Assembly: GCF_946227985.1 (NCBI RefSeq) | Contig: NZ_CAMKGL010000004.1 | Span: 248,001-312,000 of the forward strand | DNA length: 64,000 nt | Direction: 5' to 3' | Source: Serratia quinivorans | GTDB taxonomy: Bacteria > Pseudomonadota > Gammaproteobacteria > Enterobacterales > Enterobacteriaceae | Shown here: positions 28,720 to 37,693 of the stretch, one piece after another | How the letters are laid out: each line of letters begins with the position of its first letter | Numbering within the stretch: the first letter of the stretch is position 1 | Made by a program: the position numbers and the translations under genes | Notes under the pieces: generated by a model | Databases searched by the model: none | What the model was told of the DNA's origin: nothing | The model's input: only the letters and a program-made list of their open reading frames with translations

Positions 28720-30187
28720 ACTGCGCCTCCTCGTTTTCTGCCTTGGCAAAAGCGGTTTCCAGCACCTGCTCAACCGGCACCGGTTTGAACGGGTTGACCT
28801 TCTGCACGCACAGGGTCCAAAACAGTGCGTAAGCGGCTGTCAGGCCAATCATGATGCTAAAAGGGATATACACCGCGCGCGGGTTCATGCCTGGCGGAGT
28901 GATATAGATAATCGCCAGCACGATACCGACGCTGGAGACGATTTGCGGCAGCGGGAACCAGGGCGATTTGTAAGCGCGCGGCAGATCCGGACGGCGGATC
29001 CGCAGGATCACCACCGAGCAGGTCACCAGCAGATAGGCCACGCCCCAGGCGCACACCGCCGCCAGCACCAGCGGAATAATACGGTCGAGATTGCCCTGAA
29101 TGGCAAAGGCGTGCACACAGGGGATCAACACCGCCACCAGGATCCCCACCACCGGAGTTTTAAAACGCGGGTGCAGATAAGCGAAGATGCGTGGCAGCGC
29201 GCCATCCAGCGCCATCCCGTAGAGAATACGTGGCACCGCCGCCATCAGCGTGTTGATGGTCGCCGCCCCGGCCAGCAGCAGCCCGATGCCCAGCCAGTAT
29301 TTGCCGAATTCCCCCATCACCTGGCCGGCAAAGGCCGGAATGGCCATCGGCGTGTCCAGCAGATGAACGCCATTGGCGGCATCCAGCAGCACGTTTTCCA
29401 CCTGGTGGCTGAGCGCTGCGCCATATAACGCCATGCAAACCGCTACGCCGCATAGCCCCAGCGACATGGCTCGCGGGATCACGCTGGCGGAGCGTTTGAT
29501 CTCCGGCGCCATCGGCGTAACCAGTTCGCAGCCGACGAACATAAACATCGCCATACCGATCAGGCTAAATACCGCGAACGGATCGTTCAGGCTCAGCGTG
29601 CTGCCGAACCAGCCTTCCAGCGGTACCGCATGCGGTGACAACAGGCCGGCAATGCCGAAGATCACCAGCGTGCTCCACATGGCGAAGGTCAGCACGATTT
29701 CCGCCTTACCGAACGCCTCGATGCCGAAAGCGTTGAGGATGCCGAACACAATCACCAGCCCAACCCCGACCATCCAGGAGGCATTGTGGGTTTCCATCAG
29801 GGTGTTGAGGTGCTCGAAGTTCACCAGCGCCATGATGCCGGAGAGAATGGTTTCGGCGGTACCGGCAAAGATGTGCACGATCAGGTAGGCCGACAGTGCG
29901 CCGGTAATGGCAAAAAAGCGCCCCATGCCGCAGGCGATGTAGTCATATACCGAGCCGGAAGTCGGCAGTATCGCCGCCGCCTCGGAGAAGGTGGTGAGCT
30001 GGGCTTGCATCATGATAAAGGCGATCAGCATCGCCAGCACGAAGGTATCACCGCCGATACCGAAACCGCTGGTGACGGTGAGGATCACCGGACTGGCCAT
30101 AATCACCCCGACCGAACTGGCCAGCGTGGTAGGGAATCCGACCTTGCCCCGCTCAAGATGGGCGTGAAGCCGCGACGACAGGTTCAT
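28694..30187 (-). CDS. APC-superfamily amino acid/amine permease
   Basis: 497 residues, 12 hydrophobic segments. VGFPTTLASSVGVIMASPVILTV in the first helix and SEAAAILPTSGSVYDYI in the second/third are APC signatures, with the helix-1 break motif near GVIMASP. It probably exchanges or imports an amine or amino acid across the inner membrane. It is the first gene of the five-gene reverse-strand unit that ends with the SDR at 25753. Its long 770-bp upstream region contains several dyads and is shared with luxR at 30957. Confidence 0.87.
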   Translation of the reverse strand: MNLSSRLHAHLERGKVGFPTTLASSVGVIMASPVILTVTSGFGIGGDTFVLAMLIAFIMMQAQLTTFSEAAAILPTSGSVYDYIACGMGRFFAITGALSAYLIVHIFAGTAETILSGIMALVNFEHLNTLMETHNASWMVGVGLVIVFGILNAFGIEAFGKAEIVLTFAMWSTLVIFGIAGLLSPHAVPLEGWFGSTLSLNDPFAVFSLIGMAMFMFVGCELVTPMAPEIKRSASVIPRAMSLGLCGVAVCMALYGAALSHQVENVLLDAANGVHLLDTPMAIPAFAGQVMGEFGKYWLGIGLLLAGAATINTLMAAVPRILYGMALDGALPRIFAYLHPRFKTPVVGILVAVLIPCVHAFAIQGNLDRIIPLVLAAVCAWGVAYLLVTCSVVILRIRRPDLPRAYKSPWFPLPQIVSSVGIVLAIIYITPPGMNPRAVYIPFSIMIGLTAAYALFWTLCVQKVNPFKPVPVEQVLETAFAKAENEEAQFDRLTSLI

Positions 30188-30293
30188 GGGTATTTCCTCT
30201 TATAGTTTTATCGTTTTGCCCTGATGTTGCATTTGCAGGTATAGCGTCGCCAGTGGCGGCAATATCACTATAGAGAGGAAAAGAAAATGCTGA

Positions 30294-30314
30294 CTATCGT
30301 CCTTAAGAACGAGA
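30294..30314. repeat. Direct repeat A (dyad), copy 1
   Basis: CTATCGTCCTTAAGAACGAG plus A; agrees with copy 2 at 19 of 21 bases. Core CGTCC-TTAA-GAACG is an imperfect dyad, 107 bp upstream of the APC permease. Confidence 0.6.
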
Positions 30315-30622
30315 GAGTTTGATCGCAAAGTTGCTGTTTAGCTCGAGATACCCGGGCCTAGCGCACCGAGGGGGTATTATGGGACACATCCGTGTGTCCC
30401 CCTCTTCGGGCCGACGAAGTCGTTCCAATTTGCTCCCGGCAAATTGGTCGGCGGCTGCGCCGCTACGACCCCTTCGGCACGCTCTCCCTAATAACGGGCT
30501 TTTTATGAAATCTGAGGCCGAGCCATAGCTTTTTCGTCTTACCCTGGTCGCCCGGCCAGCCGTTATGGTTTTAACCGGTTCGAAGCGGTGTTCACGTGGT
30601 GAATAAGAGAGGTTGCGTTTGT

Positions 30623-30643
30623 CTATCGTTCTTAGGAACGAGA
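30623..30643. repeat. Direct repeat A (dyad), copy 2
   Basis: CTATCGTTCTTAGGAACGAG plus A. Core CGTTC-TTAG-GAACG is a perfect dyad. The two copies are 329 bp apart in the same orientation and flank the hairpin block. Confidence 0.6.
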
Positions 30644-30747
30644 CGCCGATGGCGGCTAAACGGGGGCGATAAAAGGACGATTCGTGGCGGGGACGTCACT
30701 CTACATGGGAAATCGCTGTAAATTCAGCGGGAAGGACACAGCGAACT

Positions 30748-30763
30748 CGTTAATATATTAATG
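30748..30763. promoter_or_regulatory. TTAATATATTAA palindrome upstream of luxR 1
   Basis: CGTTAATATATTAATG; differs from the hpaG1 palindrome (24892) at two of 16 positions and from the alcohol-dehydrogenase site (37694) at two. About 195 bp upstream of luxR and 560 bp upstream of the permease. Confidence 0.6.
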
Positions 30764-30956
30764 AAATATTGCCCCCCAAGGACCGTCAGGGTCTTCAACC
30801 ACCGGCCGCCACCTTGTTATTTATGTATTTTATTGCAATCCCGCTCACGTTGTTAATATGTTTTGATTGTGTTGCTAAATTGCTACAACTATGCTTGTAT
30901 CGTTCATATATTGACCGAACATTCCAGAGCGAACGGGTAAAGGGAGGAAATGAATC

Positions 30957-31604
30957 ATGCACACCACACCATCCGATGCCTTTATCACGAGCTGCCTGAA
31001 CACCATTGCGCACCTGATCCCGGTGTCCGCCGGAGTATTTTATTTGGTGAACTCGGATCTGCGGCCAGACCATTATATTTTGCATGGCATTTCCGATAAA
31101 ACCCATCAGCAGTATTTGAACCATTTCCAGCAGATTGATCCGCTTAAGCCGGCCAACTTCCACCAGCAGGATATCAATATGGTCGGTATGAGCCCGGCGG
31201 CGATCAACAATAACCGTCATTATTATCATGACTTTATGCTGCCCAATAATATGCGCGATATGACAGAGATATTTATCCGCCAGCGTAAGCGTATTGTCGC
31301 CGGGGTGTCTTTGATTCGCGATACGCCGTTTACCGAACTTGAACGCGGTCGTCTGCGGGCGGTGTTGCCGCTGATTGAACTGGCGACCCGCGATCTGTTG
31401 CCCGAGGGCGAGGCCCAATTGCTGACCGCCAAGGAGCAAGAGATCGTCAATATGGTGCGCGAAGGGGCCAGTAATAAACGCATAGCGCTGAAATTGGGTA
31501 TTTCCCTGTCCACGGTAAAAACCCATATGCGTAATATTTTTGCCAAAACCGAAGTCGTCAATCGCACCGAATTGGTCGCCAGCAGCTTTATTGCACACGG
31601 TTGA
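30957..31604 (+). CDS. LuxR-family transcriptional regulator 1
   Basis: 215 residues. The C-terminal 65 residues are a GerE/LuxR helix-turn-helix (LTAKEQEIVNMVREGASNKRIA, then LSTVKTHMRNIFAKT). The N-terminal 140 residues are not an autoinducer-binding domain by eye (its Trp/Tyr/Asp pattern is lacking) and may sense an amine or aromatic metabolite. It lies between the APC permease unit and the MFS gene; GGGAGG is nine bases before the ATG. A perfect 8-bp hairpin (31610-31629) without T-run follows its stop. Confidence 0.87.
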   Translation: MHTTPSDAFITSCLNTIAHLIPVSAGVFYLVNSDLRPDHYILHGISDKTHQQYLNHFQQIDPLKPANFHQQDINMVGMSPAAINNNRHYYHDFMLPNNMRDMTEIFIRQRKRIVAGVSLIRDTPFTELERGRLRAVLPLIELATRDLLPEGEAQLLTAKEQEIVNMVREGASNKRIALKLGISLSTVKTHMRNIFAKTEVVNRTELVASSFIAHG

Positions 31605-31744
31605 TAAACTAAGCCATAGCAATGGCTTATGACCGATAAATTAAACGCGTTAATTATTCGCCATTAATGGCGCGGCTCCCGCCTGCCCAAAACAGGGTGC
31701 CGCGGATATATCTGACCCAGACTTGCCCGGTGGAGATAATTTCT

Positions 31745-32917
31745 ATGTCCAGTGATTCTGTTTCCGTACCCGCAGCCGGGGCGGCTCTCCCCTGCCCGCC
31801 GCGGCTGCTGACCGCCATTATTATCTTTGCCGCCATTGCGCCGGGCATCCTGATGACCGCACCGGCGGTGGCGGCACAACTGGCCAGCCAGTGGCAGCTG
31901 ACCCCGGCGCAAGTCGGCCACCTGTTTTCGACCGAACTGGGGGCGATGAGCCTGGCCACGCTGCCCGCCTGGTGGTGGATTGGCCGCGTTAACTGGCGTC
32001 GGGTGGCAGCGCTGGCGGCAGGGGTGTTTATCACCGGTAACCTGGCATCGGCACTGGTCGGTGATTTCAGCCTGCTGCTGGGGTTGCGCTTTGTCGCTTC
32101 GCTGGCAGGCGGCACCTTGATGATCCTGTGCATCACCTGCGCCGCCGGCACCGCCAACCCCAGCCGGGTCTATGCCCTGTGGGTGCTGGGCCAACTGGTG
32201 CTGGGAACGCTCGGGCTGCTGGTCCTGCCTGCGTTATTTGCCCATTTTGGCCTGATGGCGGTCTATCTGATCCTGGCGGCTATCATGCTGTGCTGCCTGC
32301 CCCTGATCGCTGCCTTCCCCACTGGGTTTCACCCGGTGCAATCCGCCGCCCATCGCGCCGCAATCCCCTGGCTGCGTAAACTCTTCGCCGTGCTGGCGGT
32401 TCTGACTTTTTACATCAGCCTGAGCGCGGTCTGGACCTTTATTGGCAGCATCGCCGCTGCCGCTGGTCTTTCGCCGGTCCATAGCGGACAGATACTGGCC
32501 GCAGCCACGCTGTTCGGCATCGCCGGTGCCGGGGGTGCGGCGTTAATCCGCGGGCGACACGCGGGTAATCGGCTGATTTGGCTGAGCTATGGCTTGTTAA
32601 TCACCGGTATCGCGCTGCTGACTCGTGAGCCACTGCTGCTGCGCTTTGCGGTGGCCGCCGTATTGTTCAAGTTCACCTGGACCTTTGTACTGCCGTTTAT
32701 TCTGGCTCGCGTCGCCGGACTGGATAACAACGGCAAATTGATGAACAACATCAATCTGGTGATTGGCGGGGGTATGGCGATGGGCCCGACGCTGGCCGGT
32801 TACCTGATTGAATCTTTCGGCGGTTTCGACGCACTGCTGGCCGGGGCGCTGGGCTGCTCACTGCTGTCGTTGCTGTTGATTTTGTTGGCTTCACCGCGCG
32901 CACGCCGCGCCGTTTAA
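31745..32917 (+). CDS. MFS transporter
   Basis: 390 residues, about 12 hydrophobic segments, CynX/YbfB-like MFS with short loops. The usual basic signature between helices 2 and 3 is weak (WWWIGRVNWRR). The start at 31745 has GGAGATAATTTCT before it. It is followed after 13 bp by the deacetylase gene, so uptake or export of that enzyme's substrate is likely. Substrate not readable from sequence. Confidence 0.82.
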   Translation: MSSDSVSVPAAGAALPCPPRLLTAIIIFAAIAPGILMTAPAVAAQLASQWQLTPAQVGHLFSTELGAMSLATLPAWWWIGRVNWRRVAALAAGVFITGNLASALVGDFSLLLGLRFVASLAGGTLMILCITCAAGTANPSRVYALWVLGQLVLGTLGLLVLPALFAHFGLMAVYLILAAIMLCCLPLIAAFPTGFHPVQSAAHRAAIPWLRKLFAVLAVLTFYISLSAVWTFIGSIAAAAGLSPVHSGQILAAATLFGIAGAGGAALIRGRHAGNRLIWLSYGLLITGIALLTREPLLLRFAVAAVLFKFTWTFVLPFILARVAGLDNNGKLMNNINLVIGGGMAMGPTLAGYLIESFGGFDALLAGALGCSLLSLLLILLASPRARRAV

Positions 32918-32930
32918 CAGGAGTAATAAG

Positions 32931-34043
32931 GTGAAAAGAAAAACCGGTTTCTTGTTTGATGAACGCTGCTTCTGGCATAGCACCGGCCTGCACGCCACCA
33001 CACTGCCGGTCGGCGGCTGGGTGCAACCGCCTTCGGGGGCCGGCCATGCCGAGTCGCCGGAGACCAAACGGCGGATGAAGAACCTGATGGACGTGTCCGG
33101 CCTGTCGCGCCAGCTCACACTGCTAAGCGCCGAGCTGGCGACCGATGAAGACCTGCTGCGCATTCACCCCGCCGACTATCTGCAACGTTTCAAACAGTTA
33201 AGCGACAACGGCGGCGGCATGCTGGGAGAGGAAGCCCCGCTGGGGCCGGGCAGTTATGAAATCGCCAAACTGTCCGCCGGGCTGGCCTGCGCCGCCGTCG
33301 AAGCGGTATTGCAGGGAGAACTGGAAAACGCCTATGCGCTGTCGCGCCCACCCGGCCACCACTGCCTGCCGGACCAGTCGATGGGCTTTTGCTTTTTGGC
33401 CAATATTCCGATCGCCATCGAACGTGCCAAGGCCAAATACGGTCTGGGCAAAGTCGCGGTGCTCGACTGGGACGTGCATCACGGCAATGGCACCCAGCAT
33501 ATCTACTGGCAGCGGGATGACGTGCTGACGCTGTCGCTGCATCAGGACGGCTGCTTCCCCGCCGGGTACTCCGGTGAACAAGACCGGGGTGCCGGAGCGG
33601 GTGAAGGCTATAACATCAATATTCCCCTGTTGGCCGGTGCCGGTGACGACGGCTACCTGCATGCCATGCGCCAAATCGTCATCCCGGCGCTGGAGCAATT
33701 CCAACCGGAACTGATCATTGTCGCCTGCGGCTACGATGCCAACGCGCTCGATCCGCTGGCGCGCATGCAGTTGCACAGCGACAGTTTCCGCAGCATGACG
33801 GCTTTGGTGCAGGACGCCGCCGATCGTCTGTGCAATGGCAAACTGGTGATGGTGCACGAAGGGGGATACGCCGAATCCTACGTGCCGTTCTGCGGCCTGG
33901 CGGTGATGGAGCAGCTCAGCGGCATCCGTACCGAAGTGCAGGATCCGCTGCTGGCCTTTATCCAGCAACAGCAGCCACGCGAGGCCTTTAATCAGTTCCA
34001 GCGTCAGGCTATCGACCGGCTGGCACAACAGTTCAAACTGTAA
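32931..34043 (+). CDS. Class II histone-deacetylase-fold amidohydrolase (acetylpolyamine amidohydrolase-like)
   Basis: 370 residues. Catalytic His pair RPPGHH (H143, H144), zinc ligands D181 and H183 in DWDVHHGNGTQ and D269 in CGYDANALDPLARM, and a transition-state residue region HEGGYAESYVP near residue 308. Bacterial members remove acetyl groups from polyamines or other small amines. The start is GTG at 32931 with AGGAG at correct distance. It is co-directional with the MFS gene and the downstream hydrolase; with the PuuB-like oxidase it supports an amine-catabolic theme. Confidence 0.86.
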   Translation: MKRKTGFLFDERCFWHSTGLHATTLPVGGWVQPPSGAGHAESPETKRRMKNLMDVSGLSRQLTLLSAELATDEDLLRIHPADYLQRFKQLSDNGGGMLGEEAPLGPGSYEIAKLSAGLACAAVEAVLQGELENAYALSRPPGHHCLPDQSMGFCFLANIPIAIERAKAKYGLGKVAVLDWDVHHGNGTQHIYWQRDDVLTLSLHQDGCFPAGYSGEQDRGAGAGEGYNINIPLLAGAGDDGYLHAMRQIVIPALEQFQPELIIVACGYDANALDPLARMQLHSDSFRSMTALVQDAADRLCNGKLVMVHEGGYAESYVPFCGLAVMEQLSGIRTEVQDPLLAFIQQQQPREAFNQFQRQAIDRLAQQFKL

Positions 34044-34052
34044 TTTCGCTTC

Positions 34053-34074
34053 GGGGCACAGCACGTTGTGCCCC
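34053..34074 (+). terminator. Hairpin after the deacetylase gene
   Basis: GGGGCACA/TGTGCCCC, perfect 8-bp stem, 6-nt loop, but only TT follows. Weak terminator or mRNA-stabilising hairpin. Confidence 0.4.
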
Positions 34075-34132
34075 TTGGCAATTCTGGCTTTGCCGCTACG
34101 CTGAATATGACCCTTCCGATGAGAACCATAAT

Positions 34133-34939
34133 ATGTCTGAACAAAAAATCAGCTTTATCAAAGGCAACCAGGGCGATATTGCAGTGCATGACTGGGGCCA
34201 TGACCAGCCGCGCTTTCTGGCGCTATTGGTGCACGGTTACGGCGAACATCTTGGCCGCTATCAGTACGTGGCGCGAGCATTAGAGGCACAGGGCGCACGG
34301 GTATTCGGCCCCGACCATCTCGGCCATGGGTTGTCACAGGGCGAACGCGTATTGATTGAAGATTATGATGCTGTAGTCGACGACGTTCACCACGTAGTTG
34401 AGCATTTTAAGTCATTGCACCCTGATCTGCCGCTGGTGGTCATCGGCCACTCCATGGGCGGGATGATTGCCACCCGTTACGTTCAGCGTTATGGCGATAA
34501 CCTGCGTGCGCTGGTGCTGTCCGGCCCGTTGATCGGCGAAAGAACCCAGATCTCCGATCTGCTTGAATTGCCGAAGATCCCCGACGAGCCGCTCGATACC
34601 GCCACCCTGTCGCGCGATCCGGCGGTCGGCATTGCCTATCAGGCCGATCCGCTGGTGTGGCATGGGCCGTTCAAACGCCTGACGCTGCGGGCGATGCAGC
34701 AGATGCTGGCCAAAATCAACGCCGGTCCGGGTTTCGGCACGCTGCCCACGCTGTGGATACACGGCGATGACGACCGGCTGGTGCTAATGGCGCAATCGCA
34801 AACCGCCATTAACCTGCTGAAGGGCAACGATTTTGAAGTCATGATCAATCCGGGCGGGCGGCATGAAAGCTTTAACGAGACCAACAAGGATCAGATATTG
34901 CGGCGGATCGGCGATTTTATTGAACGGGTGCTGGGGTAG
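34133..34939 (+). CDS. Alpha/beta hydrolase (monoacylglycerol-lipase-like)
   Basis: 268 residues. Nucleophile elbow GHSMGG (S107), oxyanion region LVHGYGEH, acid Asp in WIHGDDDRL, and His in GGRHES give a complete triad. The HS-M-GG elbow and GPDHLGHGLSQGE segment place it in the monoacylglycerol-lipase/lysophospholipase (PldB) group. No signal peptide, so cytoplasmic. Its link to the amine genes is only positional. Confidence 0.86.
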   Translation: MSEQKISFIKGNQGDIAVHDWGHDQPRFLALLVHGYGEHLGRYQYVARALEAQGARVFGPDHLGHGLSQGERVLIEDYDAVVDDVHHVVEHFKSLHPDLPLVVIGHSMGGMIATRYVQRYGDNLRALVLSGPLIGERTQISDLLELPKIPDEPLDTATLSRDPAVGIAYQADPLVWHGPFKRLTLRAMQQMLAKINAGPGFGTLPTLWIHGDDDRLVLMAQSQTAINLLKGNDFEVMINPGGRHESFNETNKDQILRRIGDFIERVLG

Positions 34940-34944
34940 CGGAT

Positions 34945-34967
34945 CCCCTCTCCAACGAAGAGAGGGG
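34945..34967. terminator. Shared hairpin between convergent genes
   Basis: CCCCTCTC-CAACGAA-GAGAGGGG, perfect 8-bp stem between converging genes. No clear T-run on either side. Confidence 0.5.
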
Positions 34968-34978
34968 AAAGTTCGAGA

Positions 34979-35344
34979 TTAGCCTTCGACAATCGCCAGA
35001 TAGTGTTTCACAAAGCGATCGGAGGTGATCTCCCAGCGCACCGGGGTTCCCTTCTCGACAAACCACGAGTCACCGGCCTGATACTGCACGGATTGGCCGG
35101 TGTTCTCATCGGTCAGGGTCGCGGTGCCTTCCCACACCGTGGCATGCTCGGCAAACGGATACTCCATCACGAAGGTGCCACGGGTGCAGCTAAAGATACC
35201 GCAGCTCAGGTTGTCGGTCGGCTCCCCAAAAATGCCCGCCACGCCGACGTTCGGTTCACCGGCGATCACGGTGGCGCCCAGGTTGCTGACGCTGCCAATG
35301 TCCAGCAGTTCAGGCAGCGGTTGTTTAAGCAGTAATGGTTTCAT
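34979..35344 (-). CDS. Cupin-domain protein
   Basis: 121 residues, one double-stranded beta-helix domain: GIFSCTRGTFVMEYPFAEHATVWEG then GDSWFVEKGTPVRWEI. The family (COG3450-like small cupins) is often found beside amine oxidases of the PuuB type, as here. The usual metal-binding His cluster is mostly absent, so it may be a small-molecule binder. It starts 21 bp after the oxidase stop, with AGGAGAG before the ATG at 35344. Confidence 0.82.
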   Translation of the reverse strand: MKPLLLKQPLPELLDIGSVSNLGATVIAGEPNVGVAGIFGEPTDNLSCGIFSCTRGTFVMEYPFAEHATVWEGTATLTDENTGQSVQYQAGDSWFVEKGTPVRWEITSDRFVKHYLAIVEG

Positions 35345-35365
35345 TTCTCTCTCCTGTGATAACAA

Positions 35366-36667
35366 TTAACGGCGGCCTTTCCAGTAGCCGGAAGTCTGGT
35401 GCCACACCTTGCCGGCGGTGGTCATCACCCGCCGCAGTTTGTCCTTGCCGAAGATATTGACGTGTGGGATCGAGCTCATCAGATCGTAGCGATCGGATCC
35501 TTCACTCATGCCCTCCGCCAACACCTTGCAAACGATATGGCTCGGGGTCACGCCAAAGCCGGAATAACCCTGCACGTAGAACACGTTGTCGTGCTGCGGC
35601 AAGGTCCCGATCTGCGGGAACAGGTTGGCGCTGCAGCACAGCGGCCCGCCCCAGGCCAGATCAATTTTGACGTCGTGCAAATAGGGGAACACCTTCAGCA
35701 TCAGGTTGCGGTTCCAGGCTTTGAGATCCGCCGGAATGTATTCGATCAATCGGGTAGCGCTACCGAACAGCAGGCGGTTTTCGTTGGTCACCCGGTAATA
35801 GTCGATCACCGGACGGATGTCACTGTAGGCCCCGCGAATCGGGCTGATCTGGCGGATCAGCTCGTCAGAAAGCGGTTCGGTCGCCAGTTGGAAAGCATAG
35901 GTATTGATGGTTTTGTTGTAGATGAACGGCTCCATGCCGTTGAGAAAACCGTTGCATGCCCACAGCATTTTGTTGGCACGCACTGACCCCATGGCGGTAC
36001 GCACCTTTATGCGCGGGCCATACTCCACGTCAATCACACTGCTGTTTTCGAAGATCTTCACGCCGTAGCCGCTCAGCGCCTGGGCCTCACCCAGTAGCAG
36101 ATTGAGCGAATGCACGTGGCCGCCGCCCATGTGTTTCAATGCGCAGGTGTAGGCGTCCGATCCCACCACCTGCTTTACCTCAGCGCCGGTATAGAGCTCG
36201 ATCTCTTCATTCGGCGAAACCGCCTTGAACTCCTTCAGCCAACTGCGCAGGGTTTTCTCCTGGCGGGCATTGCTGCCGAGGTAGCCGTAGCCAAAGCAGA
36301 AATCGGCATCGATTTGGTATTTTTTGATGCGTTCGCGAATGATCCCGGCGCCGAGATTGCTGATTTTGAAGATGGTTTCCAACCCCGCCGGGCCGACGTG
36401 ACGTTTGATCTTCTCCAGATCGTGGCCGATGCCGGCCATCACCTGCCCGCCGTTGCGTCCGGTGCCGCCGTAACCCAAATGGCGGCCTTCCAGAATAGCG
36501 ATATTGGTGATACCCCGTTCCGCCAGCTCCAGCGCGGTATTGATGCCGGAGAAGCCACCGCCGATGATCACCACGTCAACGTCCAGATCCTCTTCCAGCG
36601 TCGGGAAGCGCAGATCGTACTTTTTGGTTGCCGCGTAATAGGTTAAGGATTCGATATTATTATTCAC
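35366..36667 (-). CDS. FAD-dependent amine oxidase, gamma-glutamylputrescine oxidase-like (PuuB/DadA family)
   Basis: 433 residues. N-terminal FAD dinucleotide fold VVIIGGGFSGINTALELAE with GGTGRNGGQV, and C-terminal FYVQGYSGFGVTPSH closing the FAD site. PuuB oxidises gamma-Glu-putrescine to the aldehyde, NH3 and H2O2; the actual amine here is unknown. An 18-bp palindrome lies 63-80 bp upstream. With the acetylpolyamine-type amidohydrolase and iron alcohol dehydrogenase nearby it suggests polyamine or related amine breakdown. Confidence 0.86.
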   Translation of the reverse strand: MNNNIESLTYYAATKKYDLRFPTLEEDLDVDVVIIGGGFSGINTALELAERGITNIAILEGRHLGYGGTGRNGGQVMAGIGHDLEKIKRHVGPAGLETIFKISNLGAGIIRERIKKYQIDADFCFGYGYLGSNARQEKTLRSWLKEFKAVSPNEEIELYTGAEVKQVVGSDAYTCALKHMGGGHVHSLNLLLGEAQALSGYGVKIFENSSVIDVEYGPRIKVRTAMGSVRANKMLWACNGFLNGMEPFIYNKTINTYAFQLATEPLSDELIRQISPIRGAYSDIRPVIDYYRVTNENRLLFGSATRLIEYIPADLKAWNRNLMLKVFPYLHDVKIDLAWGGPLCCSANLFPQIGTLPQHDNVFYVQGYSGFGVTPSHIVCKVLAEGMSEGSDRYDLMSSIPHVNIFGKDKLRRVMTTAGKVWHQTSGYWKGRR

Positions 36668-36729
36668 TGCCGCACTCCCGATGACCCTGCTCTGTCATCG
36701 GATTATCAGCAGGCGGCGTTGTCGTCGCC

Positions 36730-36747
36730 ATGTCCCCTTAGGGACAT
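36730..36747. promoter_or_regulatory. 18-bp palindrome upstream of the PuuB-like gene
   Basis: ATGTCCC-CTTA-GGGACAT, perfect 7-bp arms. CCCnTTAGGG-like dyads are compatible with LuxR/NarL-type regulators; LuxR 2 is encoded next door. Confidence 0.55.
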
Positions 36748-36767
36748 TCGCAACAAATAATTAACAC

Positions 36768-37526
36768 TCAGGCGCTGCGACGCAGCGGCGTGGCCAGCAG
36801 CAGGCTGAACAGTTCGGCCTGCGAACCAATATCCAGCTTGCTGTAGATGTTTTTGCGGTGGTTTTTCACCGTACCCAGACTGATAAACAGCCGGTCGGCG
36901 ATCTGCTGCGAACCGCAGCCGTCGAGGATCAGATCCACAATCTCACGCTCGCGTGGCGTCAGCAGATAGCGTGCCTGTACGGCGCTGTCCGTCACCCTGC
37001 CAGGCGTGGCGGGTGCAACCCGCACTTCGCCATGCAGGCGAGCGACGCTTTTCAGCAGCATTAACGCATCACGCAGGTCTGCCAGCTGCGGGGAACGAAC
37101 GCCCACCGACTGGCGCGCCGAGCCGAAAAATACCCCCAGCCCGCGCTCCGGCGTCAGGGGCAGCAGCACGCCGGCTTCATCATGCCAGCCGGTCTTGCGA
37201 TAAAAATTACGGTAATAATCCGTATGGTAGAAGCCGCAGGGGGCCAGTTGGCGCAGGGTCAATACCTCGCCGCCTCCAGCGCCGTTCAGCGCCTGATAAA
37301 ACGGATCCTGCAGGTAAGCGCCCTGCTGGTAGAGCTGATTGACCGCGTCACTGTTTTCCTGCTCGGTTTTTATCAGGCAGCATGGTGCCTGGCCGCGTTC
37401 AAAGGCATACACTATGGCGTTATCAAAGGCGAAGAAACCTTCCAGCCAGGCCAACAGGCTGGGATAGAAGCGCGGGGTCGCCACCGCGTCGATCACCGCT
37501 GATAATCTTTCGACCTGAATATTCAT
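36768..37526 (-). CDS. LuxR-family transcriptional regulator 2
   Basis: 252 residues. C-terminal GerE-type HTH (LTPREREIVDLILDGCGSQQIADRLFISLGTVKNHRKNIYSKL). N-terminal 170 residues have no autoinducer-domain signature. The protein resembles LuxR 1 in architecture but not closely in sequence. It lies directly upstream of the oxidase-cupin pair on the same strand and divergent from the iron alcohol dehydrogenase; it probably regulates one or both. Confidence 0.87.
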   Translation of the reverse strand: MNIQVERLSAVIDAVATPRFYPSLLAWLEGFFAFDNAIVYAFERGQAPCCLIKTEQENSDAVNQLYQQGAYLQDPFYQALNGAGGGEVLTLRQLAPCGFYHTDYYRNFYRKTGWHDEAGVLLPLTPERGLGVFFGSARQSVGVRSPQLADLRDALMLLKSVARLHGEVRVAPATPGRVTDSAVQARYLLTPREREIVDLILDGCGSQQIADRLFISLGTVKNHRKNIYSKLDIGSQAELFSLLLATPLRRSA

Positions 37527-37540
37527 CTTCGCCTCGCCAT

Positions 37541-37556
37541 CATTAATAAATTAACA
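37541..37556. promoter_or_regulatory. Weak copy of the TTAATA palindrome before luxR 2
   Basis: CATTAATAAATTAACA, 15-30 bp before the luxR 2 start; three to four mismatches to the stronger copies. Confidence 0.35.
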
Positions 37557-37693
37557 ATCACTTTGTTTCGGCTGCACCCTGGCCTGCTTGTTATAGAAAA
37601 CACTCAATAGCGCCAAATGCAACAGCGCAATTGTTTACATGTTAAACAAATCACACCTTCGCCCGGTAATTGCCGTCTGGCTCAGAGACTTAG

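Larger units (their letters stand above)
30188..30747. other. Hairpin-rich intergenic region without a credible gene
   Basis: Contains four strong short hairpins in a row: GGGACACA-TCCG-TGTGTCCC (30381-30400), CTTCGGGCCGACGAAG (30403-30418), CCAATTTGC-TCCCG-GCAAATTGG (30425-30447) and GCGGC-TGC-GCCGC (30451-30463). Two 21-bp near-identical dyads flank this block at 30294 and 30623. No reading frame here has coding character. It could be a structured RNA, a degenerate mobile element, or a complex regulatory region for the divergent permease and luxR genes. Confidence 0.6.

Noticed and set aside
30319-30528. 69-codon open frame in the hairpin region
   Set aside because: Its codons coincide with palindromes, no ribosome site, low-complexity Arg/Ser/Ala product.
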